A stretch of DNA of 64,000 nucleotides from Desulfonatronovibrio magnus (GCF_000934755.1 NZ_KN882175.1:555136-619135); one strand, 5' to 3'. Numbered from the stretch's first letter, positions 37,244-47,025 are shown. Notes: generated from the letters alone by a model not told the origin. Numbers and translations are program-made.

Positions 37244-38257
37244 ATGAAACAAACAGATATTGATACCCAAACCCTTAATGAAGAGTTTTATCAGATATCT
37301 CCGGATATACTGGCCAGCTTTCCCAAGTTCAGACTCCCACTGAATTTATACCGCTTTGATGAAAAAATATCCCAGCTTGCACCTTACTATAAGAAAGGAA
37401 ATAGACTACCGCAGGAACAGCAGAGAGAGATGGCCAAAATAAGCAGAGAGGGCCAGCTTTTTGTATCTCGGGAAGACCACAAGATTTATGCCAAACACAT
37501 TAGTAAACAGCTTGACCTGGTTCTCATGGATAAGCACCTGACCACCGGTGAAATAGTTTACATCATAAAGTATGCCCTTACCGAAAAAATTGATGATTTT
37601 TTTGAACAGCCCGTTGACGCAGCCCTGAGCAAACTATTTTCAGACACAAAAGTAGTGACTGAATATATTATCTCTGAACTTGACAACATCAACCATCTTT
37701 TGAACCAGTTGCATGAAGATTACTCCAATGCACACCTCTGCTACAATAGCTCCATCTTAGGCCTGGCTGTATTTCTTGATGCTCAAGGTGAAGAATATAA
37801 AAGAAAGGCTCTGGATCAGCTGGCCTTAGGCCTTTTCACCCACGGACTCGGGCTCTCCAGAATACCCAAGTTCATCCTGGAGAAAAAAACCAATCTGACT
37901 CCTGATGAGCAGAGCAAACTTACCAACTATCCCATGAACGGGGCAGGAATAATGCGCAAGCTTGATATCATGGATGAAATCGTCTTAAATTGTCATCTTG
38001 AGCATAAGGAAATGATGGATGGCAGTGGCATTCCCCGGGGGATGCGCGGCAACGAACTGAGTCTGCATGGGAAAATTGCTTCAGTCTGTCACGCCTTCTG
38101 CGAACTGACGCTCATTAGAAACGACAAATCCCTGCCATATAACAAGGCGCTTGAGTTCCTGACAGCATCTCAGCAGAAATATGACCCAAAAATCACCAAA
38201 AGACTGAACAAAATCGTTTTGAAACTGATGGGAAGACAGCAACTGAATAAATCATGA
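37244..38257 (+). CDS. Degenerate HD-GYP domain protein
   Basis: A 337-residue cytoplasmic protein. Its C-terminal half (about 160-330) resembles an HD-GYP phosphodiesterase domain, but the metal-binding HD is HG (200-201, LFTHGLGLSRIP), the HHE motif is HKE, and GYP is GIP (253-264, EHKEMMDGSGIP). That pattern suggests loss of cyclic di-GMP hydrolysis and a binding or regulatory role. The N-terminal half (about 1-150) matches no family I know. It starts two bases after the pyk stop, so it is translated with pyruvate kinase; a link between second messenger and glycolysis is inference. Confidence 0.8.
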   Translation: MKQTDIDTQTLNEEFYQISPDILASFPKFRLPLNLYRFDEKISQLAPYYKKGNRLPQEQQREMAKISREGQLFVSREDHKIYAKHISKQLDLVLMDKHLTTGEIVYIIKYALTEKIDDFFEQPVDAALSKLFSDTKVVTEYIISELDNINHLLNQLHEDYSNAHLCYNSSILGLAVFLDAQGEEYKRKALDQLALGLFTHGLGLSRIPKFILEKKTNLTPDEQSKLTNYPMNGAGIMRKLDIMDEIVLNCHLEHKEMMDGSGIPRGMRGNELSLHGKIASVCHAFCELTLIRNDKSLPYNKALEFLTASQQKYDPKITKRLNKIVLKLMGRQQLNKS

Positions 38258-38263
38258 TGCGTA

Positions 38264-38573
38264 ACTTACAAGTAACTACAATGTTTTTGCCAATAAAATC
38301 AGATGTTTACAGTTTTCATATTTTGACGATTTTTGCTCATGATTGATGCACATTTGCCAGAAAAGTTCCGTCAAAGATGAGAGCTTTACGCCTGGTACAG
38401 GGACTGTCCCTCGCTGTGTAGATTTTTTCATCAAAGCAAATTTCTTCCAGGAACCAATGCAGAATCAATCTGTTTTATAGTACCTCGCGGGGACTGTCCC
38501 AATTTCCAGAAAAGTGACAGAGTCTTAAAGTTACTCGCAGGTTCGGTCCTGGTCCGCCCAGGTGAGGAGCTAT
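38264..38573 (+). repeat. Mosaic repeat, 310-bp form (modules a-b1-c), copy A
   Basis: Module a begins ACTTACAAGTAACTA and includes CCAATAAAATCAG. Module b1 includes AAAGTTCCGTCAAAGATG, CAGGGACTGTCCCTCGCTGT and CCTCGCGGGGACTGTCCC. Module c is TTACTCGCAGGTTCGG through GGTGAGGAGCTATT. The same form recurs at 61666, 61974 and, inverted, 63461. It fills most of the 511-base gap between the HD-GYP-like gene and queD. Confidence 0.9.
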
Positions 38574-38616
38574 TAAGCAAGATCGAATAAGAATACATGG
38601 GGCTTGGATCCGTTAT

Positions 38617-38633
38617 CCCGGACTCGATCCGGG
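38617..38633. repeat. Short dispersed palindrome CCCGGA-CTCGA-TCCGGG
   Basis: A six-base-pair stem in a context (GTTATCCCGGACTCGATCCG) known from dispersed repeats in many proteobacteria. It lies between the mosaic repeat and queD; the rest of the gap to 38768 shows nothing else. Confidence 0.5.
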
Positions 38634-38768
38634 ACCGGGGTGAAAGTTAAAGCAGACACTTGCCTTTTTTGTTATTACGGCAAGAGCCGGAACCCATTAC
38701 ATTGGAATAAACTGGCTGTCTGTAGTGAATAGTTACGATGGACCTTTAACATATCTGGGTTGCGCAAA

Positions 38769-39152
38769 TCATCTTTCCTGGTAAAAGGCCCTGGAAGACT
38801 TTTTTTCCGCCACCATGACCCAGTCCGGATCAACCTGGGGCGGCAGGACAGGCTTTATTCTTTCATAAATATATCTTGCAATATTTTCTGATGATGGATT
38901 TATGGTTTTGAAATATTCCAGGTCATTGAGGTGCTTATGATCAAGCTCCTCCAACACTGTATTCAAAATTTTTTTCAAATCTTTGAAGTCCATGAGCATT
39001 CCGGTATCGGCATTCACTTCTACTCCCTTAACCTGCACTTCCACTTGGAAGTTGTGTCCATGCAGATTCTCACATTTTCCACAATAATTGCGCAACTGAT
39101 GAGATGAGCTGAATTCCGCACTGACCCTTAATTGCCATTGAGGCCTTGTCAT
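38769..39152 (-). CDS. queD: 6-carboxytetrahydropterin synthase QueD
   Basis: Converts dihydroneopterin triphosphate to 6-carboxytetrahydropterin on the way to queuosine. The 127-residue protein has the zinc histidines H18, H31 and H33 and the catalytic cysteine C27 in the pattern C-E-N-L-H-G-H-N-F. DHKHLNDL and the glutamate-rich C-terminus (PSSENIARYIYERI) are also standard. It follows dnaE with a 27-base gap and looks like the last gene of the transcript that begins at hemB. No other que gene is present. Confidence 0.94.
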   Translation of the reverse strand: MTRPQWQLRVSAEFSSSHQLRNYCGKCENLHGHNFQVEVQVKGVEVNADTGMLMDFKDLKKILNTVLEELDHKHLNDLEYFKTINPSSENIARYIYERIKPVLPPQVDPDWVMVAEKKSSRAFYQER

Positions 39153-39179
39153 ATCTTACCTGCTTTTTTTCCTGTCCGG

Positions 39180-42100
39180 TTATTGAATCCCCGACCTGCT
39201 CAGTTCCGACCAGAACTCTCTGCCAGGGGTTACACTGAATTTTGGCCCAAGCTGCATTCTGCACTGGACTTCGTCATCTAAAACTACGTTCATCTGCACA
39301 GGCACCTTACCAGGAAACCGGTTTACAATATCTTTCAAGGTTTCAAGCACCTTGGAAACGTCTTTCTCCGTGTTTACCAGAAGATCAATGCGCACTGGTT
39401 CTGAGCCTGCTGAAATTACATCTTCGAGAGACAATACCTCTATGGCCGTAAACTTGACCTTTTTTTGAACTTCAGATCCTCCATTACTCTCTGCCTGGGA
39501 TCCTCCCTGATAACCACTGACCTTGGCCTTAACCACGAGAGGCTCTTCGCTGTCCACGAGAGAACGGGATTTTGAATAAACATCCGGAAAAAAAACCACT
39601 TCGGCTGACCCTGTCATGTCTTCAATCTGACAAAATGCCATCTTTTCACCCTTTTTACTCATGATTTCTTTTTTACCAACTACCACGGCAGGCAATTCCA
39701 CTTCTGTATGCGCCCCCAGCTCCTGACAGTTCTGGATATTTTTCAGGTTGAGACGGGAAATATCACGCCTAAAAGGCAAAAGGGGATGACCGCTCAGATA
39801 AAATCCCAGAGCTTCTTTTTCTAACTTGAGCTTTTCATCTTCAAGAAACTCAGGCTCCTGATTTTCAGGACATTCAATACCCAGACCACAGACAACCGGT
39901 TTTTTATCAGGCGCTATAAGACTAAGTAAAGACGGCTGGCCTCGGTATTTAGGTTTGGCGGCACGCTGCGATCTGGCAACAACCATATCCATGCCGGACA
40001 TAAGCGCCTTGCGAGAACATCCAAAACAATCCATGGCACCGCTTTTAATGAGCATTTCCACTACTCTCTTGGTTACTTTACGCAGGTTGACCCGAGTACA
40101 AAAATCCAGCAGGCTTGTATATGGCCCTTTTTTCGTCCTTTCTTTGACAATACTCTCAATGGCCCCTTTGCCCACGTTTTTTATAGCGCTTAGACCAAAC
40201 AAAACTTTCCCCTCATCAACACTGAACTGATACTGACTTGTGTTGACGCATGGAGGAAGAATATCAATCTCAAGATCACGAGAGGCATTGATGTGAGAAA
40301 TGACCTTGTCAGTATTGCTGACTTCAGAGGTAATCAGGGCAGCCATGAACTCCTGGGGGTAATGGGCCTTGAGATATGCTGTCTGATAAGAAATGAGGGC
40401 ATACGCTGCACTATGGGACTTATTAAAACCATAGCCTGCAAACTTTTCCATGAGATTGAAAATATATTCAGCTGTTTCCTCAGGCACATTGTTCTTTCTG
40501 GCCCCATCCATAAATTTGGAACGCTGCTGAGCCATTACTGCGGGCTCTTTTTTGCCCATGGCCCTGCGAAGCATATCCCCGTCCCCAAGAGAATAGCCCG
40601 CCAGAACCTGAGCGATTTTCATTACCTGCTCCTGGTAAAGTATCACTCCGTAGGTATCTTTGAGGATTGGCTCAAGGTCCGGATGAGGGTATTCCACCTG
40701 GGTCCGTCCGTGTTTGCGATTTATGAAATCGCTGACCATGCCGCTTTCCAGAGGGCCAGGTCTGTACAAAGCCAGAAGCGCAATAATATCCTCAAAACAA
40801 TTGGGCTGAAGTTCGGTCAAAACATTACGCATACCTGAACTTTCCAGCTGAAAAACCCCGTCAGTCAGCCCTCTCCCCAGCAGCCTGAATGTCTCTTTAT
40901 CATCAAGAGGCAGGGTATTAATATCCGGCACCTGTTTGTTGCTGGACTTTATCAGCTTCAGAGAGTCACTTATAACGGTCAAGGTTTTGAGCCCCAGAAA
41001 ATCAAATTTGATAAGCCCTACCTTTTCCACCCTCTTCATATCGTACTGAGTTACAACCTCGCCCTTTTTCCCCTTGTAAAGAGGAAGGTATTCATCCATG
41101 GCCTTGTCTGAAATCACAATGCCCGCAGCATGGGTGGATGCATGCCTGACCATGCCTTCCAAGCGCCTGGCAATATCCATGAGCTTGGATACCTGCTCGT
41201 CTTCTTCCATCAATTTTACCAGATCCGGCTCCCTGTCTATGGCCTTGTCCAGTGTCATCTTAAGTTCATCTGGAATGAGCTTGGCTATTTTGTCAACATG
41301 ACTAAGACTTATGCCCATGGCCCGGCCCACGTCTCTAATGACAGCTCTGGCTTTCATGCTGCCGAATGTGGTTATCTGGGCCACACTGTCATGACCATAT
41401 TTATCAGCAACATACTTGATTACTTCCTCCCGGCGGTCATAGCAGAAATCCACATCAATATCAGGCATGCTGGCCCTTTCCACATTGAGAAACCTTTCAA
41501 ACAGCAGGGTATACTTAATGGGGTCAAGGTCAGTAATGCCCAGAGCATACGCAGCTATACTGCCAGCAGCCGAACCCCGTCCCGGCCCCACCGGAATACC
41601 CTTGTCCTTGGCCCAGTTGATAAAATCCTGCACAATAAGAAAATAGCCAGGAAAACCCATATCACAGATGATGCCTGTTTCTTCATCCAATCTTGCAAAA
41701 TATTTTTCCCGGTCTACTTCATATGGTAATTTCTTTATTCGCTCTTCCAGACCTTGCCGGGCAAGAGTAATAAACTCATGCTCCAGAGTGTCTGCCTTGG
41801 AAGGTTCATAATTGGGAAAATGATGTTTGCCCAGGTCTAAGTCAACATGGCATTTGTCAATTATTTGCTGCACACTTTCCAAAGCCATGGGACAATGGGC
41901 GAACTCCCTTTCCATTTCTTCAGGAGATTTAAAGTAAAGCTCGTCAGTGTCAAACTTCATTCTGGACGGGCTGTCAATTCTGGAATTGGTCTGAATGCAC
42001 AGCAAAGTATCATGCGCTTCTACATCATCAGCATTAAGGTAGTGACAATCGTTGGTGGCCACAAGAGGCAGACTGTTTTTCCTGGACATCTCAATGAGTT

Positions 42101-42650
42101 TTTCATTCACCTCTTCCTGCTCTTTGATGCCATTGGCTTCAAGTTCCAGGTAAAATCTGCCCGGAAAAATATTTGCGTATTGAGCTGCACTTTCCATGGC
42201 CTGGTCAAAACCTTGTCTGCGCATCACATGCTGCACTTCACCCTGCAGACAGGCGGATAAGGCGATAAGCCCGTCGCTGTTGGCCTTGAGTATTTCCTTG
42301 TCCACTCTTGGTTTATAATAAAATCCCTTGAGCCAGCCTATGCTGACGATCTTGATAAGGTTTTGATATCCCTGATTATTCATGGCCAGGAGCACCAGGT
42401 GATAACGAAGCTGCTCCTTTTCCTTATGGCTTTTACTCGCAACATATACTTCACAGCCGATAATGGGTTTGACACCGTACTTTTTCGCCGTAAGATAAAA
42501 AGTAAGTGCCCCGAAAAGATTGCCGTGATCAGTTATGGCCACTGCAGGCATACCCATATCCACAGCCTTGGAGCAAAGATCTTCAATTCTGATGGCTCCA
42601 TCCAGTAGACTGTATTCAGTATGGCAGTGCAGATGAGTAAAATAAGACAT
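39180..42650 (-). CDS. dnaE: DNA polymerase III alpha subunit
   Basis: Replicative polymerase of 1156 residues. The N-terminal PHP domain starts at residue 6 with HLHCHTEYSLLDGAI. The polymerase core has GPGRGSAAGSIAAYALGITD and PDIDVDFCYDRR, carrying the catalytic acidic residues. Later come the helix-hairpin-helix region (NVGKGAIESIVKER) and an OB-fold segment (LPAVVVGKKEIMSKKGEKMA). The size and layout match DnaE1. It starts two bases after the acyl-CoA ligase stop, an unusual neighbourhood. Confidence 0.98.
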   Translation of the reverse strand: MSYFTHLHCHTEYSLLDGAIRIEDLCSKAVDMGMPAVAITDHGNLFGALTFYLTAKKYGVKPIIGCEVYVASKSHKEKEQLRYHLVLLAMNNQGYQNLIKIVSIGWLKGFYYKPRVDKEILKANSDGLIALSACLQGEVQHVMRRQGFDQAMESAAQYANIFPGRFYLELEANGIKEQEEVNEKLIEMSRKNSLPLVATNDCHYLNADDVEAHDTLLCIQTNSRIDSPSRMKFDTDELYFKSPEEMEREFAHCPMALESVQQIIDKCHVDLDLGKHHFPNYEPSKADTLEHEFITLARQGLEERIKKLPYEVDREKYFARLDEETGIICDMGFPGYFLIVQDFINWAKDKGIPVGPGRGSAAGSIAAYALGITDLDPIKYTLLFERFLNVERASMPDIDVDFCYDRREEVIKYVADKYGHDSVAQITTFGSMKARAVIRDVGRAMGISLSHVDKIAKLIPDELKMTLDKAIDREPDLVKLMEEDEQVSKLMDIARRLEGMVRHASTHAAGIVISDKAMDEYLPLYKGKKGEVVTQYDMKRVEKVGLIKFDFLGLKTLTVISDSLKLIKSSNKQVPDINTLPLDDKETFRLLGRGLTDGVFQLESSGMRNVLTELQPNCFEDIIALLALYRPGPLESGMVSDFINRKHGRTQVEYPHPDLEPILKDTYGVILYQEQVMKIAQVLAGYSLGDGDMLRRAMGKKEPAVMAQQRSKFMDGARKNNVPEETAEYIFNLMEKFAGYGFNKSHSAAYALISYQTAYLKAHYPQEFMAALITSEVSNTDKVISHINASRDLEIDILPPCVNTSQYQFSVDEGKVLFGLSAIKNVGKGAIESIVKERTKKGPYTSLLDFCTRVNLRKVTKRVVEMLIKSGAMDCFGCSRKALMSGMDMVVARSQRAAKPKYRGQPSLLSLIAPDKKPVVCGLGIECPENQEPEFLEDEKLKLEKEALGFYLSGHPLLPFRRDISRLNLKNIQNCQELGAHTEVELPAVVVGKKEIMSKKGEKMAFCQIEDMTGSAEVVFFPDVYSKSRSLVDSEEPLVVKAKVSGYQGGSQAESNGGSEVQKKVKFTAIEVLSLEDVISAGSEPVRIDLLVNTEKDVSKVLETLKDIVNRFPGKVPVQMNVVLDDEVQCRMQLGPKFSVTPGREFWSELSRSGIQ

Positions 42651-42652
42651 AA

Positions 42653-44347
42653 TTATTCCTCAATATATAGATATCTTTTAATTTTCTGGGTTGGGGTCTT
42701 TTCAAAAGGTTCAGTCTGCTCAATGATTTTGTGCAGTCTGGAAAACTCAGAGACCTGCGAATTTACATTTTGCCGCAGTTCCTGCAGTAGTTCCTTTACC
42801 TGCTGAGCCACTTTTGTCTCTGGAATATTTTTCAGACCAAAATCCTCATCAAGTTTTTCATAATTGAGATGCACCCTGGCTATCAGGCGGTTGTTCACAG
42901 AATAGACCAGGGATTCAAGTACGTAGTCATATTGATTGATCACTGCCTCAACTTCCTCAGGGTATATATTTTCACCGCTGGGCCCCACAATAACATTTTT
43001 GAGCCTGCCCTTGATATACAGATAGTTGTCCTGGTCTATCTTGCCCAGATCACCTGTATGCAGCCAACCTTCAGGAGTAAGCACTTCACTGGTAAGTGCC
43101 GGAGATTTGTAATAACCCTGCATTACATTGGGGCCTTTAACCAGTATTTCCCCAATTCCGGTCCTGGGGTCAGGGTTATCGATTTTGATCTCCAGGCCAT
43201 CTAAGGCAGGACCTGTTGATGTAAACTTGGTCTTATCTGTTCTCGCTCCAGCCACTAAGGGAGCAGTTTCAGTAAGCCCATAACCCACAGAGTAGGGAAT
43301 CCCTGCGTCCCTTAAAAACATTTCAGCTTCAGGCGCAAGCGCAGCCCCACCAATGCACAGGGCCTTGATTTCCCCCCCAAAGGAACTCATAAGCTTTTTA
43401 CCGGCCAGCTTGTGCAGCTTCTTACGAATGAATGAAAAACCGTACAAAAAGGACATAAACCTGCTTTTATTCAGTTGAGGCAAAATTCTGGTTTTGAAAA
43501 TCTTTTCAATAACCAGTGGCACCATGAGCATGATTGTCGGTTTGACTTTGCCCATAGCAGGTATAAGTATCCTGGGTGTTGGCGCCTCCTGCAGGTAATA
43601 AACTGCTGCACCGAAGGTGACAGGAGCAAGCAGTCCAAGAGAACACTCATAGGTATGAGCTAATGGCAGGATGGATAAAAATCTATCCTCAGAGCCTGCA
43701 TCAACAATGTTGCCTGCCATCCTGGCATCATAAACCATACTGCCATGACTCAGCATGACCCCTTTGGAATTGCCTGTTGTACCTGATGTATAAACAATCA
43801 CCGCAAGATCATCCGGACTTGTGTCGCCCAGTTTATCCCAGCCGGCAAACTTGTAGGCTGATTGCTTAAGTCGATCAAACCCTTTCAGGCTGGTATTTAA
43901 TGCGTCCTTAATCTTTGTCCTGCTCTGCGGATTTTCATCTACTACAGAAAAGTCATCAATAAGAAAAACAGTCAAGCCTGAAAGGTCAGCATCATCAATT
44001 TTGGGAAAAAGAGATCGGGATGTAAAGATGACTTTAGTTTCAGAATGCTTGATGATATGCACAACTGCACCAGAATGGAATTGTGGAAGTATAGGGACAG
44101 CCACCGCCCCCATGGACACAACCGAAAGGAAAACCATCCCCCAGTTGGGACAGTTTTCACTGAGTATGGCAACCTTATCCCCTTTTTTTACTCCGCTTTC
44201 TTCAAGAAGTGCGCACAGGCCCTGCACTTTATCATTGAGCTGGGCATAGCTTAAAGGTTCTTGACCCACATAACCCAATGCCGGCCGCTGGGGAAAAAAT
44301 TCAACACTTTTTTGAAAAATTTGACCAATAGTTTGTTCAGTGCTCAC
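42653..44347 (-). CDS. AMP-forming acyl-CoA ligase (long-chain fatty acid type)
   Basis: Activates a carboxylic acid as acyl-AMP and then acyl-CoA. The 564-residue protein has the P-loop-like YTSGTTGNSKGVMLSH, VGYGLTETAPLVAGARTD, GWLHTGDLGKIDQDNYLYIK and the C-terminal KNVIVGPSGENIYPEEVE. Residues 275-310 contain an LNKSRFMSFLYG insert as in FadD15/FACL-like groups. Its start overlaps ahbB by four bases and its stop is two bases from dnaE. A role in lipid rather than heme metabolism is likely; the substrate is not determinable. Confidence 0.92.
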   Translation of the reverse strand: MSTEQTIGQIFQKSVEFFPQRPALGYVGQEPLSYAQLNDKVQGLCALLEESGVKKGDKVAILSENCPNWGMVFLSVVSMGAVAVPILPQFHSGAVVHIIKHSETKVIFTSRSLFPKIDDADLSGLTVFLIDDFSVVDENPQSRTKIKDALNTSLKGFDRLKQSAYKFAGWDKLGDTSPDDLAVIVYTSGTTGNSKGVMLSHGSMVYDARMAGNIVDAGSEDRFLSILPLAHTYECSLGLLAPVTFGAAVYYLQEAPTPRILIPAMGKVKPTIMLMVPLVIEKIFKTRILPQLNKSRFMSFLYGFSFIRKKLHKLAGKKLMSSFGGEIKALCIGGAALAPEAEMFLRDAGIPYSVGYGLTETAPLVAGARTDKTKFTSTGPALDGLEIKIDNPDPRTGIGEILVKGPNVMQGYYKSPALTSEVLTPEGWLHTGDLGKIDQDNYLYIKGRLKNVIVGPSGENIYPEEVEAVINQYDYVLESLVYSVNNRLIARVHLNYEKLDEDFGLKNIPETKVAQQVKELLQELRQNVNSQVSEFSRLHKIIEQTEPFEKTPTQKIKRYLYIEE

Positions 44348-44841
44348 AATTTACCTCTAAAAATGTCCAAATTACGTTGCATTGGAAAATCTACCTTGAT
44401 CTTGAACAGATTTCTGGCAGGCAGGTTAAGGATTTCTATGCCGGTTTTGCGGGTGATATCCTGCAAAGAGTCAGCTACATCCTTTTCAGAGGGTCCGATG
44501 TATGTGAACCATACGTTTTGTCGATGCTTGCGCAGGTAGTTATGGGTTACGCCCGGATGGCTGTTGACCTCGGCTACAAACTCATCAAGCTTATCCTCAG
44601 GCACGCTGGCCGCACAAAGAGTGCTGTGCCAGCCCAGTTTTTTGGACTGAAAATTTGCCCCGATGCGTCTGATAACCCCTTTTTGTTTCAAAGCTCTGAC
44701 CACACTCAGGGTTTCTGCTTCAGTCAGTTCAACCCTCTTGCCAATTTCCGCATACGGCCTTGACGCTATTGGAAAATCAGTCTGGATTATATCAAGAATT
44801 TGCCGCTCTACAAAGTTCAGTCCTTCCTGGTGATAGTTCAT
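44344..44841 (-). CDS. ahbB: Siroheme decarboxylase, AhbB-like subunit
   Basis: Lrp/AsnC-family protein that, with AhbA, decarboxylates siroheme to 12,18-didecarboxysiroheme. The 165 residues comprise an N-terminal helix-turn-helix (SRPYAEIGKRVELTEAETLS) and the C-terminal ligand domain with KKLGWHSTLCAASVPEDKLD and HPGVTHNYLRKHRQNVWFTY. The histidines there match the heme d1/NirDLGH family. Placement before ahbD makes the assignment firm. No ahbA is in the window, and the A/B distinction rests on position. Confidence 0.88.
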   Translation of the reverse strand: MNYHQEGLNFVERQILDIIQTDFPIASRPYAEIGKRVELTEAETLSVVRALKQKGVIRRIGANFQSKKLGWHSTLCAASVPEDKLDEFVAEVNSHPGVTHNYLRKHRQNVWFTYIGPSEKDVADSLQDITRKTGIEILNLPARNLFKIKVDFPMQRNLDIFRGKL

Positions 44842-45923
44842 GCCTTATCCTGTTTGCTTTTCATAGGATCATATGTACACAAAGGCTCAGGAGCAAGAAA
44901 GTCCTGATCCATGGTAAAAGCTCTGGCCCGGCAACCTCCACACACTTTGTGGTAATGGCATTGCCCACATTTCCCTTTATATTGGGTCTTGTCACGGAGC
45001 TTTAAAAAATTGGGAGAATTTTTCCATATCTCAGGAAAAGGGGTTTTTCTGACATTACCGCAATCAAGCTCAAGGTATCCGCACGGTTGAACCTGCCCCA
45101 CATGGGAAATAAAACAAAAGCCAATGCCTCCAAGGCATCCTCTGGACATGGCATCCAGCCCGAAGTTTTCCTGATTGACTTCTATCTTTTCCTCTCTGGC
45201 CCTTTGACGCATAATGCGGTAATAATGAGGAGCGCAGGTTGCCTTGAGATGCATGTTTGTTGTTTTGCGGAAGTCATAAAACCAGTTGAGAACCTCTTCA
45301 TATTCCACAGCGGAAATGGCCTGATCCTTAATATCCGCGCCTCTGCCAGTGGGGACCAGCATGAATATATGCCAGGCCACTGCACCAAGCTCCTGGGCCA
45401 GCTTGAAAATATCCCTGAACTGATGGAGATTGTCCCTGGTCACTGTAGTATTAATCTGAAAGGGAATGCCTGCTTCTTTTAAGTAATCAATCCCCTGCAT
45501 GGAAAGGCCAAAACTTCCAGGTACGCCCCTGAACAGATCATGTTCAGCAGCATTTGGTCCGTCTATGGAGATGCTGCAGCGCTGGATACCTGAATCCTTC
45601 ATCAACCTGGCATTCTCCGGGTTAATCAATGTTCCATTGGGCGCCATTACGCAGCGCAACCCTTTGGAATCTGCATAACTGACCAGCTCGAAAACATCCG
45701 GACGAAGCAGAGGTTCTCCTCCGGTAAATATCACTACTGGATCTCCTGCCTGCTTGAAAGAATCAATCAGCTTTTTGGCCTCTGCAGTGTCGAGTTCTCC
45801 TGCAAATGGTTCAGGATGTGCCTCTGCCCGGCAATGTTTGCAGGCCAGATTGCATGACCTGGTTATTTCCCAGGCTACAAGCCTGAGTCCCGGGCCACCG
45901 TGCCCTTTAATATGATGGCCCAT
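44838..45923 (-). CDS. ahbD: Heme synthase AhbD (radical SAM Fe-coproporphyrin III decarboxylase)
   Basis: Final step of the siroheme-dependent heme pathway: oxidative decarboxylation of two propionates to vinyl groups. From MGHHIKGHGGPGLRL at 45923, seven bases after GGAG, it has 361 residues. The radical SAM cysteines are C24, C28 and C31 (CNLACKHC). The cysteine-rich C-terminal region (about 280-345) with GKCGQCHYHKVCGGCRARAF holds the auxiliary clusters. The alternative start at 45953 overlaps hemB. It overlaps ahbB by four bases and starts one base after the hemB stop. Confidence 0.94.
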   Translation of the reverse strand: MGHHIKGHGGPGLRLVAWEITRSCNLACKHCRAEAHPEPFAGELDTAEAKKLIDSFKQAGDPVVIFTGGEPLLRPDVFELVSYADSKGLRCVMAPNGTLINPENARLMKDSGIQRCSISIDGPNAAEHDLFRGVPGSFGLSMQGIDYLKEAGIPFQINTTVTRDNLHQFRDIFKLAQELGAVAWHIFMLVPTGRGADIKDQAISAVEYEEVLNWFYDFRKTTNMHLKATCAPHYYRIMRQRAREEKIEVNQENFGLDAMSRGCLGGIGFCFISHVGQVQPCGYLELDCGNVRKTPFPEIWKNSPNFLKLRDKTQYKGKCGQCHYHKVCGGCRARAFTMDQDFLAPEPLCTYDPMKSKQDKA

Positions 45924-45924
45924 T

Positions 45925-46902
45925 TCAACTCTCCTGTTCAAGCCAACGGGCAATATCAGCAGCGTAATAAGTCAGAATAATATCTGCCCCGGCTCTTTTG
46001 ATACAAGTAATGGATTCCATGACTATTTTTCTCTCATCTATCCGGCCAGCCTCTGCAGCAGACTTGATCAAGGCGTATTCCCCGCTTACATGATAAGCTG
46101 CCAGAGGAAGATCAAAATTTTGTTTCAAGTCCCTGATTATATCTAAATATGGCATGGCCGGCTTAACCATAAGCATATCTGCACCCTCAGCAACGTCTGC
46201 GGCTGCCTCACGCATGGCTTCCTTAGAATTGGCAGGGTCCATCTGGTAAGACTTGCGATCACCAAATGATGGCGCACTTTGAGCAGCATCTCTAAAAGGT
46301 CCGTAAAAGGCTGAAGCATATTTCACTGCATAGGACATAATGGGCAGGTCTGTATAGCCCTCTGTGTCCAAAGCTTGGCGGATGTGTTTTATTCTTCCGT
46401 CCATCATGTCCGAAGGTGCGACAATATCCGCTCCTGCACGGGCATGAGATACTGCTGTTCTAACCAGAATATCCAAGGTAGCATCATTTACCACATGCCC
46501 GTTTTTTATTATTCCGCAATGCCCATGACTCATATATTCACATAAGCATACATCAGTGATGACAATAAGCTCAGGAAAAGATCTTTTTAACCTTGAAACA
46601 GCCTTTTGAACAATGCCGTCCTCAGCAAAGGCCTGAGAGGCTGCTTCGTCTTTTTCATTGGGCACCCCGAAAAGAATCACGCTGGAAATACCTTTTTCCA
46701 CGACATCCTCCACATGCTCAAGCAGTTTATCTACTCCAAGCTGATATTGCCCGGGCATGGATTCTATGGGTCTTTCCAGGTCATCGTCCTCTTCTGACAC
46801 AAAAAAAGGCTGTATCAGGTCCTGGGGTGCCACTGCGGTTTCTCGGACCATCTTTCTGATGGCTGGTGTTTTGCGAAGTCTTCTTCCTCGATAAAAGCTC
46901 AT
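45925..46902 (-). CDS. hemB: Delta-aminolevulinic acid dehydratase (porphobilinogen synthase)
   Basis: Condenses two 5-aminolevulinates to porphobilinogen. From MSFYRGRRLRKTPAIRKMVR at 46902 it has 325 residues; the longer frame has no family match. Visible are the metal site DVCLCEYMSHGHCG, the zinc-type cysteines being intact, the Schiff-base lysines in MSYAVKYASAF and MLMVKPAMPYLDII, and PSDMMDGRI. It is the first gene of the hemB-ahbD-ahbB transcript. The metal type is inferred from those cysteines. Confidence 0.96.
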   Translation of the reverse strand: MSFYRGRRLRKTPAIRKMVRETAVAPQDLIQPFFVSEEDDDLERPIESMPGQYQLGVDKLLEHVEDVVEKGISSVILFGVPNEKDEAASQAFAEDGIVQKAVSRLKRSFPELIVITDVCLCEYMSHGHCGIIKNGHVVNDATLDILVRTAVSHARAGADIVAPSDMMDGRIKHIRQALDTEGYTDLPIMSYAVKYASAFYGPFRDAAQSAPSFGDRKSYQMDPANSKEAMREAAADVAEGADMLMVKPAMPYLDIIRDLKQNFDLPLAAYHVSGEYALIKSAAEAGRIDERKIVMESITCIKRAGADIILTYYAADIARWLEQES

Positions 46903-47025
46903 ACTAATCTGGTCTCCTGTATATGCAGCGAATTTGCAAAGGTTGAAATATTGTAAACGCCTCACACATAAAGTTTTATACACAGGCAAAAGCCAAAATG
47001 ACCAATATCCCAGCGTTTCAGCCCT

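Noticed and set aside
38531..38573. tRNA-like T-arm (GCAGGTTCGGTCC) in module c
   Set aside because: No acceptor, D-arm or anticodon arm can be folded around it, and it recurs in every module c copy.
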